Source: Streptomyces albus subsp. albus
GTDB taxonomy: Bacteria > Actinomycetota > Actinomycetes > Streptomycetales > Streptomycetaceae
Direction of reading: 5' to 3'
NCBI RefSeq assembly: GCF_000725885.1
Contig: NZ_JODR01000015.1
Span: forward strand, 102,390 to 166,389
Length of the DNA: 64,000 nt
Made by a program: the position numbers and the translations under genes. Under the pieces are notes generated by a model. That model was given only the letters and a program-made list of their open reading frames with translations, made no database searches and was not told the origin of the DNA. Of this stretch, positions 37,165 through 46,164 are shown piece after piece. Position 1 is the first letter of the stretch, and each line of letters starts with the position of its first letter.

Positions 37165-38060
37165 TCGAAGCGCGGCGGCTGCACATCCTCCGTGCGGTGG
37201 CCGACCACCGCACGGTCACCGCCGCTGCCGCCGCGCTCTATCTGACCCCCTCGGCCGTCTCCCAGCAGCTCGCAGCGCTGGAGCAGGAGACCGGCCACCG
37301 GCTGGTCGAGCGCGGCGCGAAGGGCGTGCGCCTCACCCCCGCCGGGGAGATCCTGCTGGCCCACACCCATCGCGTTCTCGCCCAGCTGGAGCGTGCCGAG
37401 GCGGAGCTGGCGGCCTACGGTTCGGGAGCCGCGGGCCAGGTGAACCTGGCGTCCTTCGCCACCGGCATCGGCCTGGTGGTGGCGCCCGCGCTCTCCCGGC
37501 TGGCCCGCACGGCGCCGGGCATCCGGGTACGGGTGCGGGACGCGGAGGGCGACGAGAGCCTGCCGATGGTGCTGGACCGGGAGACGGACGTGGCGGTGGC
37601 CGTCGAGTACCGGGGCGCGCCCGGCGCGGACGATCCGCGGCTGTGGCGGGTGCCGCTGTACGCGGAGCCCTTCGACGCGGTCGTCCCGCGGGGGCACCGG
37701 CTGGCGGAGGCCGGCCGGGTGCCGCTGGCCGAGCTGGCCAAGGACACCTGGATCGGGCCGTTCCCCGGCAACCCCTGTCACGACGTGGTGGTGCTGGCCT
37801 GCGAGCACGCGGGCTTCGAGCCCAGGATGGAACACTTCTCCGACGACTTCCGGGCCGTGGTCGCCCTGGCCTCGGCCGGCGCGGGCGTCGCCCTCGTACC
37901 GCGGTCGGCGCTGCTGGGCACGGATGTGGGGGCCGTCGCCGTGCACCCCGTCGACGACATCGCCCCCACCCGTCGCGTGTTCGCCGCCGTACGGCGCGGC
38001 GCCGAGGAACACCCGCTGATCAGCCCGGTCCTGGACGCCCTCACCGAGGCGGCACGCTAG
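37161..38060 (+). CDS. LysR-family regulator of the tdh-kbl operon
   Basis: A 299-residue LysR-type regulator. The N-terminal helix-turn-helix is [21 protein letters not shown] with [18 protein letters not shown]. The sensor domain starts near residue 95 ([20 protein letters not shown]). A GTG start overlaps the kbl stop, so it is translated with tdh-kbl. Autogenous control of threonine catabolism is a reasonable inference; the effector is unknown. Confidence 0.93.
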
Positions 38061-38281
38061 CGGCCGTCCGACCGGCCCCGGGGCGGCTGCCCCCGCGAGC
38101 CCCCCCACGGCGCCGGGGCGGGCCCCTCTCCCTCCCGTCCCCGGCCGCCGGGTCCGCGGACGCATGGCCCTGCCTGTCGGTGGTATGCGGACTCCGACTC
38201 TCGCCGGTGGATGTTGCCTCGTCGACGGGAGTACGGAACGATACGGACTTATCTGCACAAACTGGTCAGGTGATATGGCGT

Positions 38282-39751
38282 ATGGCTGAGACGGCACCGA
38301 ACGCGCCGGCCTCCTCACCCTCCGGCCCCCACGGCAAGGCGATCGGCATCTCGATCGCCGCCGCGGTGGGCGGCTTCCTCTTCGGCTTCGACTCCTCCGT
38401 GATCAACGGCGCGGTCGACGCCCTGTCGGGCCACTTCGAGATGGGCGCGTTCCTGTCCGGGTTCGTGGTGTCCATCGCACTGCTGGGCTGTGCCGTCGGC
38501 GCCTGGTACGCGGGGCGGCTCGCCGACGGATGGGGCCGGCGCAGAGTGATGCTGCTGGGCTCGGCCATGTTCATCGCCAGCTCGGCCGGCTCGGCCTTCG
38601 CCTTCTCCGTACCGGATCTGCTGCTGTGGCGCGTCATCGGCGGACTGGGCATCGGGATCGCCTCCGTGATCGCGCCCGCCTACATCTCCGAGGTGGCGCC
38701 CGCCTCCGGCCGCGGCGCGCTCGGCTCGCTCCAGCAGCTCGCCATCACCATCGGCCAGCTCGTCGTCCTCAGCTCGAACAAGGGCCTGGCGGGTGCGGCC
38801 GGGGGCGCCGCCCACGACCTGTGGTTCGGCATGCCGGCGTGGAGGTGGATGTTCCTGGTCGGCGTCATCCCGGCCGCCGTCTACGGGCTGCTGGCCCTGC
38901 TGATCCCCGAGTCCCCCCGCTATCTGGTGCTCAAGGGACACGACGACGAAGCCGCCTCCGTGCTGGGCCGGGTCAGCGGCGAGCCCGACCCGCAAGGGAA
39001 GGTCGCCCGGATCCGCGAGACGCTCCGCAAGGAGCACCGCAGCTCCTTCCGGGACATCCGCGGCGAACGCTTCGGCCTGCACCCGCTGGTGTGGGCCGGC
39101 ATCATCATGGCCGCCTTCCAGCAGCTGGTCGGCATCAACGCGATCTTCTACTACTCGACGACGCTGTGGAAGTCCGTCGGTTTCAGCGAGTCCCAGTCCT
39201 TCACCACATCGGTCATCACCGCGGGCATCAACGTGGTCATGACGGTGGTCTCGATGATGTTCGTGGACCGCGTCGGGCGGCGCAGGCTGCTGTCCATCGG
39301 TTCCGTCGGCATGTTCCTGGCCCTCGCGCTGACGGCGGTCGCCTTCTCCCACCAGCGGGGCAGCGGCACCGATGTGACCCTGCCCGACCCGTACGGGCCG
39401 ATGGCACTGGTCGGTGCCAACGCCTTCGTGATCTTCTTCGCTCTCTCCTGGGGCCCGATCATGTGGGTCATGCTGGCGGAGATGTTCCCCAACCGGATGC
39501 GGGCCATGGCCCTGGCCATCGGCACGGCCTCCAACTGGATCTTCAACTTCATCGTCACCTTCTCCTTCGAGCCGATGACCCGCAAGGTCGGTCTGACCTG
39601 GCTCTACGGCGCGTTCGCCTGCTTCGCCCTGCTGTCCTTCTTCTTCGTGCGCGGCAAGCTGCCGGAGACCAAGCAGCGGGAGCTGGAGGAGATGACCGGG
39701 GAGACCTACCGGCGCCCCCAGCCGGCCGGACGCTCCGGCACCAAGGAGTGA
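38282..39751 (+). CDS. sugar-porter MFS transporter (GlcP-like)
   Basis: A 489-residue, 12-helix sugar-porter-family MFS protein. Motifs: GGFLFGFDSSVINGAVDAL at helix 1, RLADGWGRRRVMLL between helices 2 and 3, PESPRYLVLKG after helix 6, FQQLVGINAIFYYS in helix 7, and PETKQRELEEM at the C-terminus. This resembles the glucose permease GlcP of Streptomyces coelicolor in start region and length, though the sugar is not certain. The ATG at 38282 has AGGTGA about eight bases upstream. Single gene. Confidence 0.93.
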   Translation: MAETAPNAPASSPSGPHGKAIGISIAAAVGGFLFGFDSSVINGAVDALSGHFEMGAFLSGFVVSIALLGCAVGAWYAGRLADGWGRRRVMLLGSAMFIASSAGSAFAFSVPDLLLWRVIGGLGIGIASVIAPAYISEVAPASGRGALGSLQQLAITIGQLVVLSSNKGLAGAAGGAAHDLWFGMPAWRWMFLVGVIPAAVYGLLALLIPESPRYLVLKGHDDEAASVLGRVSGEPDPQGKVARIRETLRKEHRSSFRDIRGERFGLHPLVWAGIIMAAFQQLVGINAIFYYSTTLWKSVGFSESQSFTTSVITAGINVVMTVVSMMFVDRVGRRRLLSIGSVGMFLALALTAVAFSHQRGSGTDVTLPDPYGPMALVGANAFVIFFALSWGPIMWVMLAEMFPNRMRAMALAIGTASNWIFNFIVTFSFEPMTRKVGLTWLYGAFACFALLSFFFVRGKLPETKQRELEEMTGETYRRPQPAGRSGTKE

Positions 39752-39760
39752 CCCCGGCGT

Positions 39761-39796
39761 CCCGGGCGCGGCGGGCGACCGGGATGCGCGCCCGGG
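39761..39796 (+). terminator. hairpin after the MFS gene
   Basis: CCCGGGCGCG (39761-39770) pairs with CGCGCCCGGG (39787-39796) around a 16-nt loop, 10 bp after the stop codon. Confidence 0.45.
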
Positions 39797-39818
39797 GCAC
39801 CCGGCGCAGGCTGGAGGT

Positions 39819-40037
39819 ATGGCCGACGCACCGATCATCGTCTACCCGGCCGACGCGCAAGGCGGGCGCCGGGTGCGCGCCCGCGGGGCGATCCTGGGCC
39901 GGGCCTACAACGTCAACGACGTGCTCGCCCTGCTCGGCGACGCCGGGTTCGACCCGGACGAGATCTCCCTGGACGGCCCGCTCATCGAGTGGCGCGGCGG
40001 CGGCGCCTGGGCCTGGGACCCCGGCGAGGGCGACTGA
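39819..40037 (+). CDS. small conserved actinobacterial protein
   Basis: A 72-residue acidic protein. It has an N-terminal strand IIVYPADAQGGRRVRARGAI, a helix NVNDVLALLGDAGFDPDEI and a Trp-rich end IEWRGGGAWAWDPGEGD. No transmembrane segment. Proteins of this type occur in Streptomyces, but I know of no function. The ATG follows CTGGAGGT. A terminator hairpin follows the stop. Confidence 0.78.
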   Translation: MADAPIIVYPADAQGGRRVRARGAILGRAYNVNDVLALLGDAGFDPDEISLDGPLIEWRGGGAWAWDPGEGD

Positions 40038-40044
40038 CCCCGCG

Positions 40045-40078
40045 CCGCCGGACCGTGCGGTGCCGTACGGTCCGGCGG
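40045..40078. terminator. bidirectional terminator between convergent genes
   Basis: CCGCCGGACCGT-like left arm at 40045-40056 pairs over 12 bp with 40067-40078 around a 10-nt loop. It lies 8 bp from both the small protein stop and the convergent uracil-DNA glycosylase stop. Confidence 0.7.
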
Positions 40079-40086
40079 GGCACGGT

Positions 40087-40830
40087 TCAGCGTGGGTCCA
40101 GCCCCGCCTCCAGAGCCGCGGACCGCAGCACGTCGCGGAGCATCTCGGGGGTGAGCCGTCCGGTGAAGGTGTTGCGCTGCGTGACGTGGTAGCAGCCGTG
40201 CACCGCCAACGGCGCGGCGTCGCCCTGGGCGGGCGGCAGTTGCACGCGGACGCCGTGGCCGAACGCCGGACGGGGCCGCGGCACCCGCCACCCGCCCTCG
40301 GCCAGCACCGGGAGCACGGTCTGCCAGGCGAAGGCCCCCAGCGCGACGACCGCCCGCACCGTGGGGTGCAGGAGCTCCATCTCCCGCACCAGCCACGGGC
40401 GGCAGGTGTCCCGCTCGGCGGGGGTCGGCTTGTTGGCGGGCGGCGCACAGTGCACCGGGGAGGTGTACCGGACGCCGTGGAGCTCCAGCCCGTCCCCGGC
40501 ATGGGTGGAGGTCGGCTGCGACGCCAGCCCCAGCTCGTGCAGCGCGGCGACGAGCACGTCCCCGGCGCGGTCACCGGTGAACATCCGCCCGGTGCGGTTG
40601 CCGCCGTGCGCGGCCGGGGCCAGGCCGATCAGCAGCAGCCGCGCGTCGGTGGCCCCGAACCCGGGCACGGGCCGCGCCCAGTAGTCCCAGTCGCGGAAGG
40701 CGGGCCGTTTGACCCGTGCGACCTCCTCGCGCCACTCCACCAGCCGGGGACAGGCCCGGCATCCGCTCAGCGACCGGCCGAGCGCTGTCAGGTCCGCCGC
40801 CCTCGGCGCCTGCTCGGCAGGATCGGTCAT
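40087..40830 (-). CDS. family 5 uracil-DNA glycosylase (UdgB)
   Basis: A 247-residue UDG-superfamily enzyme. The family 5 motif is GLAPAAHGGNRTGRMFTGD (around residues 72-90), lacking the polar catalytic Asp/Asn of other UDG families. The 4Fe-4S Cys ligands are CRACPRLV (two), CAPPANKPTPAE and DTC. Motif 3 is HVTQRNTFTGRL. It removes uracil and other deaminated bases from DNA, an activity suited to a high-GC genome. The ATG at 40830 precedes a helix AADLTALGRSLSGC. Confidence 0.92.
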   Translation of the reverse strand: MTDPAEQAPRAADLTALGRSLSGCRACPRLVEWREEVARVKRPAFRDWDYWARPVPGFGATDARLLLIGLAPAAHGGNRTGRMFTGDRAGDVLVAALHELGLASQPTSTHAGDGLELHGVRYTSPVHCAPPANKPTPAERDTCRPWLVREMELLHPTVRAVVALGAFAWQTVLPVLAEGGWRVPRPRPAFGHGVRVQLPPAQGDAAPLAVHGCYHVTQRNTFTGRLTPEMLRDVLRSAALEAGLDPR

Positions 40831-41263
40831 GGGGCTGCGCCTCCTCGCCGTGCGTCCGGTACCGCGTGCGGGTACCCCAGCGTTCCAGACCGGCGCTTCA
40901 TACCTTCGGTGGACACGCGTTGTCCCCCGCGCGGGCGAAGGGGCCACACGCGCCGGACACCGCCCCGGCCGGCGAACGGCCAGCTCAGAGCACCGGAAGC
41001 AGGGCCACGGCGGGCGGAGCGGGACCGCCGGGCCGCCGTGCGGCGGTGGACGCTGGGGTAGAAAAGGGGGCTGCCGCCGCCCAGCCGCGCGGCCTCCGCC
41101 CGTCCACTCGTCCACTGAATCCACGCGTCTTCGCCTCTTTCAGTCCGATCCGTCACCGGCGCCCCGGTACCGTCCCACCGGGCCGCCGCCGACCACAGGG
41201 GGTCCTGGTGCTCGTGCGCCTGGAGAACGTCCCGGCCGCCCACGCCGTCCCGCGGACCACCGC
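40831..41263. other. divergent intergenic region, no gene seen
   Basis: About 430 bp between the UDG and the ketosynthase gene. The long open frames here are out-of-frame or leaderless extensions with Arg/Pro-rich composition. No strong promoter or hairpin was found. Confidence 0.45.
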
Positions 41264-42310
41264 GTGCTGAGCCGCCCTGCCCCGTCCGTACTGGCCGCGC
41301 CCGCCACCTCGCTGCGGCCGGTGGTGCTGGAAGCCGTCAGCGGCTGGGTGCCGCCCCGGGTGGTGCCCAACGCGCTGCTGCCCCGCCAGTGGGAGGTGGA
41401 CGACGCGTGGGTGCGCACCCGGACGGGCATCGAACGACGGCACGTCGCCGACCCCGGCACCTCCACCGGTGACGCGGCCCACCACGCGGCCCGGCGGCTC
41501 CTCGACCGCGCGGGCCGGCCACCGGTCGACGCGCTCGTACTGGCCACCGCCACCCCCGACCATCTGTGTCCGGCCACGGCACCCGCGGTGGCGGCCCGGC
41601 TCGGGCTCGGCACCGTGCCGGCGTTCGACATCTCCGCCGTGTGCAGCGGCTTCGTCTACGGACTCGCCCTGTGCCAGGGCACCGTCGCCGCCGGGCTGTT
41701 CGACCGGGTGCTGGTGGTGGGCGCCGACATCTACTCGCACTGGCTCGACCCGGAGGACCGTTCCACCGGGGTGCTGTTCGGCGACGGCGCCGGTGCCGCC
41801 CTGCTGGCCCGCGGCGACAGCGGTGACGCGCCGGGCGCCCTGCTCGCCTTCGATCTGGGCAGTGACGGCGAGGGGTACGACCTGATCACGGTGCCCGGCG
41901 GCGGCGCCCGCTCCCGCTCCCGCGGCACCCCGGACCAGCCCGGCGACCGCTACTTCCGGATGCGGGGCGCGGCGGTCTTCCAGCAGGCGATCGAGCGGAT
42001 GACCGCCTCGTGCCGCACGGTGCTGGACCGCGTCGGGTGGCGGCCCGAGGAGGTCGACCACTTCGTGCCCCACCAGGCCAACGCGCGCATCCTGCACGCG
42101 GTCGGCAAGCGTCTGGGCATCCCCGAGGAGCGGTGCGCACTGCATCTGCGCGAGGTCGGCAACACCGGGGCCGCCTCCATTCCACTGGCGCTCGCCGACG
42201 CCCAGGAGGCCGGACGGCTGCGCCCCGGGGCGCGGGTCCTGGTCACCGCGTTCGGCGGCGGGCTGACCTGGGGCTCCGCCGCACTGCTGTGCCCGGGGCC
42301 CGCCGCCTGA
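41264..42310 (+). CDS. beta-ketoacyl-ACP synthase III family protein (FabH-like)
   Basis: A ~348-residue thiolase-fold enzyme. The catalytic triad is complete: Cys in DISAVCSGFVYG, His in FVPHQANARI and Asn in EVGNTGAAS. The segment WVRTRTGIERRHVA is typical of FabH. FabH-type enzymes condense acyl-CoA with malonyl-ACP or act as acyltransferases in natural-product pathways. No acyl carrier protein, FabD or FabF gene is nearby, so housekeeping fatty-acid initiation is less likely. The start is uncertain: GTG at 41264 is used, but an in-frame GTG about 60 bp later is possible. Confidence 0.88.
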   Translation: MLSRPAPSVLAAPATSLRPVVLEAVSGWVPPRVVPNALLPRQWEVDDAWVRTRTGIERRHVADPGTSTGDAAHHAARRLLDRAGRPPVDALVLATATPDHLCPATAPAVAARLGLGTVPAFDISAVCSGFVYGLALCQGTVAAGLFDRVLVVGADIYSHWLDPEDRSTGVLFGDGAGAALLARGDSGDAPGALLAFDLGSDGEGYDLITVPGGGARSRSRGTPDQPGDRYFRMRGAAVFQQAIERMTASCRTVLDRVGWRPEEVDHFVPHQANARILHAVGKRLGIPEERCALHLREVGNTGAASIPLALADAQEAGRLRPGARVLVTAFGGGLTWGSAALLCPGPAA

Positions 42311-42320
42311 CGGCCGCCGC

Positions 42321-43862
42321 TCAGCGGGTGTAGTCGCGCAGATAACGCTCCACGCGGTCGGTGTGCTCCCGTACCCGGTCGGGAACGCCGCCGGCCTCGA
42401 TGACCGTACGGGAACTCGTGCGGTAGCCGGCGGCCATGAGGGCGGGCAGGTCCTTGCGCAGGCCCTTCTTCTTGTACTCCTGGTCCAGCCAGCACACGAA
42501 GCCGGCCATCGACGCGATGGCGTCGGGCGGCGACATGTAGTCCTTGTCGCCGTCGCGGTCGCCGTCCTTGGCCCAGGCCTTGAAGACCGACGGGGTCCAC
42601 ATCGCGATGCCGTACTCGTCGGTCTCCGGCCGTCTGGCATCGGCGTCGAAACCGCTCTCAGCCTTGAGCATCGCCGCCAGAAAGGCGGGCGTGACCTCCT
42701 TCTCGGGGCACTGGCGGGCCGCGGCGGTGATCACCGGGCGCAGGCCGCGGGGCACGTCGGAGCCGGCGGGGATCGCGCCGGGCACGGGCGGGGAGGCCGC
42801 CGGCGGGCGCTCGTCGGAGGCGGCCTTGTCTGAGGCGGCCTTGTCGTGCTGGCCGAGCAGCAGTGCGGCCGTGGTGGCGACAGCCACCAGCGGTACGGCG
42901 ACGGCCGCCGCCACCACGGCCGTACGGCGCCCGGCCCGGCCGGACCGGCGGCCGGGGCCCCCGCGCGCCGGCGCACCGGCGCGGGCGGCCAGGGCCGTGG
43001 CGTCCAGCGCCGACCGGGAGGCGTGGTCGGGCCGCAGACAGTCGGTGATCAGTTCCCGCCAGCCGTCCGGGACGCCGGCTTCGAGGCGCAGGGTGGCGTT
43101 GCCGCGCGCGTACGCCTGGGCGGCCAGGGCGCGGGCCCGTGCCGTGGAGCCGGGGAACGGATGCAGACCGCCGGTGAGCACCTGGTGGGCCAGGACGCCG
43201 AACGCCCAGATGTCGGCGGTCGGCCGCACCACGCTGCGCCCGCCCTCCCGGTCGGACCACCATTCGGGCGGTACGTGGTCGAGGGAGCCCAGCGGCGGCA
43301 CATAGGCGTGGGTGCCGTCGAGTTCGACGGTGAGTCCGAAGTCGCCGAGCCACACCCCGCCGTCCGGAGCGAGCAGCACGTTTCCGGGCTTCAGATCGCC
43401 GTGGACCCAGCCGCGCCCGTGGATGTGGGCCAGCGCGGCGGCGACCCCGGCGAGGATGCGGCCGGCGTCGGGCAGTGGTGCGGGCGCGCTGTCGCGGTGT
43501 GCGGCGAGCACGTCCTGGAGGCTGCCGTCGGCGCGGGCCATCACCAGTGCGGTGGCGCCGTCGAGTTCGGGGCGCTCGGGGTCGTGGACGGTGAGGACTT
43601 CGCGGGTGGGCACCACGTGCGGGTGGTCGGTGTCCAGGCTGAACCGCACCTCGCGCCGCACCAGTTGTTCCATGGAAGCGCGCTGGCCGGGCGGCAGCAG
43701 ATGGGTGGGCAGCAGTTTGACCGCGGCCTCGCCGCCGTCGGTGGCATGGGTCGCCGCGTACACGACGCCCCAACTGCCCGCGCCGATCGGGCCGGTCAGC
43801 AGCCAGTCGCCCACCCGGTAGCCGGCGGGCAGGTCGATCCGGGAGTGCGCGCTCTCAGCCAT
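42321..43862 (-). CDS. transmembrane Ser/Thr kinase with extracellular lysozyme-like domain
   Basis: A 513-residue fusion. The kinase domain is at residues ~15-290: IGAGSWGVVY, Lys49, HGDLKPGN with catalytic Asp156 (Gly instead of Arg of HRD), DFG 174-176 and ADIWAFGVLAHQVLTGG. A single transmembrane helix spans ~314-337, and an extracellular linker is rich in Ala/Asp/Lys/Pro. Residues ~375-510 resemble a lytic-transglycosylase/lysozyme-like fold, with the putative catalytic Glu402 in KAESGFDADARR and then YGIAMWTPSVFKAW. Peptidoglycan binding or cleavage is inferred. Its start lies inside the FHA gene (8-bp overlap). Confidence 0.88.
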   Translation of the reverse strand: MAESAHSRIDLPAGYRVGDWLLTGPIGAGSWGVVYAATHATDGGEAAVKLLPTHLLPPGQRASMEQLVRREVRFSLDTDHPHVVPTREVLTVHDPERPELDGATALVMARADGSLQDVLAAHRDSAPAPLPDAGRILAGVAAALAHIHGRGWVHGDLKPGNVLLAPDGGVWLGDFGLTVELDGTHAYVPPLGSLDHVPPEWWSDREGGRSVVRPTADIWAFGVLAHQVLTGGLHPFPGSTARARALAAQAYARGNATLRLEAGVPDGWRELITDCLRPDHASRSALDATALAARAGAPARGGPGRRSGRAGRRTAVVAAAVAVPLVAVATTAALLLGQHDKAASDKAASDERPPAASPPVPGAIPAGSDVPRGLRPVITAAARQCPEKEVTPAFLAAMLKAESGFDADARRPETDEYGIAMWTPSVFKAWAKDGDRDGDKDYMSPPDAIASMAGFVCWLDQEYKKKGLRKDLPALMAAGYRTSSRTVIEAGGVPDRVREHTDRVERYLRDYTR

Positions 43863-44643
43863 GCATGCCGCTCCCCACCCGGTCGCGGGGCGTGGACGGG
43901 CGCAGCAGCGCGAGGTGTTCCTCGCGCACGAGGTCGAAGCGGAGTGCGAGCGCGACGAGTTCGGCACGCTTGCGGCTGGTGCCCGCGGCGCGTTCCTCAC
44001 CGCCGCGCAGCCGCAGTTTCACGGTGGCCAGATAGTCGATGTGGTAGTTGACAGCCGACCGGGTCAGGTCGTGACAGCCCTCCAGGGGGCGCAGCCGCTC
44101 CAGCACCTCGCTGACACCGGGGATCGCGCCGCTGGAGGGATCGCGCAGCCTCGGCTCGCACAGGGCGAGCAGGACGAGGAAGTACTTGGCGGTCTGGTCG
44201 AGGGCGAACGGGCTCTGGGTCGGTTCGCCCGCCGGTACGCCCGTCCCCGCGTCCAGGTAGGTGTGTTCCGGCGCGAACACCTTGAAGTCCACCTCGCCGT
44301 CGCTGGCGGGCAGCACCACGCGGGAGAACTCGAAGGGCACGGGCGCGCCCAGCCTGCCGGGCGGCACCTTGATGTGCTCCCCGGCGCCTTCCATGTTCTC
44401 GACGACGTAGGTGGCGTGGCCGCTGTAGTTGGACAGCCGCCAGTAGTCCTCGGCGGCCGTGATCACCCCGGCGTGGCGGGACACCCCGGGGTCGTCCAGG
44501 GTGATCCGCACCGGGCTGCCGGGGCCGCCGCGTCCGAAGTCGGCCGTCTCCCCCGGGCCCAGGTGCAGCAGGTGCGGTCTGCCGTCGGAGGAGCCGCTCA
44601 CGTGGCCTTCCCGACCCGGCAGTTGAACGATGACCGTGTCCAT
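43855..44643 (-). CDS. FHA domain protein, partner of the adjacent kinase
   Basis: A 262-residue cytosolic protein. The N-terminal FHA domain (about residues 5-120) has LGPGETADFGRG, DDPGVSRHAG and WRLSNYSGHATYV, the phosphothreonine-binding loops. The C-terminal half is helical with AVNYHIDYLATVKLRL and RKRAELVALALRFDLV, which resembles a winged-helix DNA-binding fold. It precedes the kinase by translational overlap, and likely binds its phosphorylated juxtamembrane or other pThr sites. A link from kinase to transcription is an inference. Confidence 0.82.
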   Translation of the reverse strand: MDTVIVQLPGREGHVSGSSDGRPHLLHLGPGETADFGRGGPGSPVRITLDDPGVSRHAGVITAAEDYWRLSNYSGHATYVVENMEGAGEHIKVPPGRLGAPVPFEFSRVVLPASDGEVDFKVFAPEHTYLDAGTGVPAGEPTQSPFALDQTAKYFLVLLALCEPRLRDPSSGAIPGVSEVLERLRPLEGCHDLTRSAVNYHIDYLATVKLRLRGGEERAAGTSRKRAELVALALRFDLVREEHLALLRPSTPRDRVGSGMHG

Positions 44644-44879
44644 GGTGCGCCCTCCCCCTTCGGCCGCGGGAATCCTATCCCCACCCTGACATCCGTCAGG
44701 GTCCACGCTGGACCCTGACCTGCCACGATGGAAGGTTTTCAGCCGTAGCCCGGTACCGGCGCCACCCGGGTGGGTGATGTAGCGCCCCGCCGAACTGCCC
44801 GCCCGGGTGACGCCGCAGCGGGAGGGCGTCGGCTCAACAGCGGCTCACCGCCTGCTCCGCGCGAGAGATCGGCACCTGT

Positions 44880-46070
44880 TCAGCGGGTGAGGGGCAGGGC
44901 CCGCAGCGCGTGGGAGCGGAAGGAGGTGCGCCACTGGAGCCGGTCCACCTCCACGGCCGGCCGCAGACCGGGGAAACGCCCCAGCAGGGTCTCCAGGGCG
45001 AGCCCGGTCTGCATACGGGCCAGCGGCGCGCCGAGGCAGTAGTGCATGCCCTGACCGAGGGAGAGGTGGGCGTTGTCGCGGCGGCGGATGTCGAGCCGGT
45101 CGGGCGCCGGATAGCGCTCCGGGTCGCGGTTGGCGGAGGCCGGGCAGAGCAGCACGGTGTCACCGGCCGGGATGGTGGTACCGGCGATCTCCACGGGTTC
45201 GGTGGGGAAGCGGCGGATGGCCGTCAGCTGGGAGTGCGCGTACCGCATCAGCTCCTCCACCGCGTCGGGCAGCAGTGAGGAGTCGCCGCGCAGGGCGGCG
45301 AGTTGCCCCGGGTGGCGCAGCAGCGCGAGGAAGCCGGCGCTGAGCAGGTGCTGGACGTTCTCGATACCGGCGCCCAGCACGAGGAAGGCCAGCGAGCACA
45401 GTTCGTCCTCGGTCAGCCGGTCGTCCTCGTCGCGGGCGGCGATCAGCGCGGACAGCAGATCGTCGCCCGGCGCCTTCCGCCGTTCGTCCACGAGTGCGCG
45501 CAGGAAATCGTGGACGGAGGTGACCGCCTCGGCGACCTGCTGCGGGCTCTCCAGTGCGAGCATCGTCGACACCCAGGAGCCGAACGGACGGCGGTCCGGC
45601 TCGGGCACACCGAACAGGTCGCAGACCACGGTGAGCGGCAGCGGGGTGGCGAAGTCGTGGACGAGGTCGGCCGTCCCCTCGCTCTCCAGCCGTTCCTCCA
45701 GCCGGTCGGCGAGGCGGTCGGCCACCGCCTGGATGCCGGCCCGCATGGCCTCGGCGCGACGCGGGGTGAAGCCCTGGGAGACCAGGCGGCGCAGCCGTAT
45801 GTGGTCGTCGTGATCGATGTTGAGCAGATTGGCGTCGAGGGCGGGCGGCAGCGCGTAGCCCTGGTAACCGCCGGTGGAGTGGGCCTTGTTGACGGACAGC
45901 CGGCGGTCGGCGAGCCCGGCGCGTACGTCCGCGTCGCGGGTGACGAGCCACACCGCGGTGCCGTCGGGCAGGGCGACCCGGTGCACGGCTTTCTCGTCCC
46001 GCAGCTTGTTGTAGACCGCGTGCGGCATGGCACGGAACGACTCGTCGAAGGGCTGCGGCAGTGCCGTCAT
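44880..46070 (-). CDS. cytochrome P450 (CYP, class I bacterial type)
   Basis: A 396-residue P450. The heme loop is LSLGQGMHYCLGAPLAR (Cys345; Leu in place of the usual Phe). The ExxR is E273-x-x-R276. The I-helix is LVLGAGIENVQ: the canonical AGxET threonine is Asn238. It resembles the CYP105/107-type P450s in size and in NIDHDDHIRLRRLVSQGFTPRR. Electron partners (ferredoxin, reductase) are not adjacent. It is a single gene; no biosynthetic cluster surrounds it. Confidence 0.93.
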   Translation of the reverse strand: MTALPQPFDESFRAMPHAVYNKLRDEKAVHRVALPDGTAVWLVTRDADVRAGLADRRLSVNKAHSTGGYQGYALPPALDANLLNIDHDDHIRLRRLVSQGFTPRRAEAMRAGIQAVADRLADRLEERLESEGTADLVHDFATPLPLTVVCDLFGVPEPDRRPFGSWVSTMLALESPQQVAEAVTSVHDFLRALVDERRKAPGDDLLSALIAARDEDDRLTEDELCSLAFLVLGAGIENVQHLLSAGFLALLRHPGQLAALRGDSSLLPDAVEELMRYAHSQLTAIRRFPTEPVEIAGTTIPAGDTVLLCPASANRDPERYPAPDRLDIRRRDNAHLSLGQGMHYCLGAPLARMQTGLALETLLGRFPGLRPAVEVDRLQWRTSFRSHALRALPLTR

Positions 46071-46164
46071 GTGTCGCCTCTCCGTCAGTTCGGTCAGGTG
46101 GTGCCGATGTGCTTGCCGCACAGGCTAGAACCCGCCGTTCCGGAAGGGAGAGCGAGGTTGGTGA

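Noticed and set aside
38530..41061. An 843-codon plus-strand frame across the MFS, small-protein and UDG genes
   Set aside because: Arg/Ala/Pro-rich shadow that covers three better-supported genes on both strands.
44880..46070. A P450-ketosynthase-glycosyltransferase natural-product cluster
   Set aside because: The ketosynthase, P450 and glycosyltransferase are far apart, on different strands, and separated by unrelated genes; no carrier protein, PKS or NRPS gene is present.
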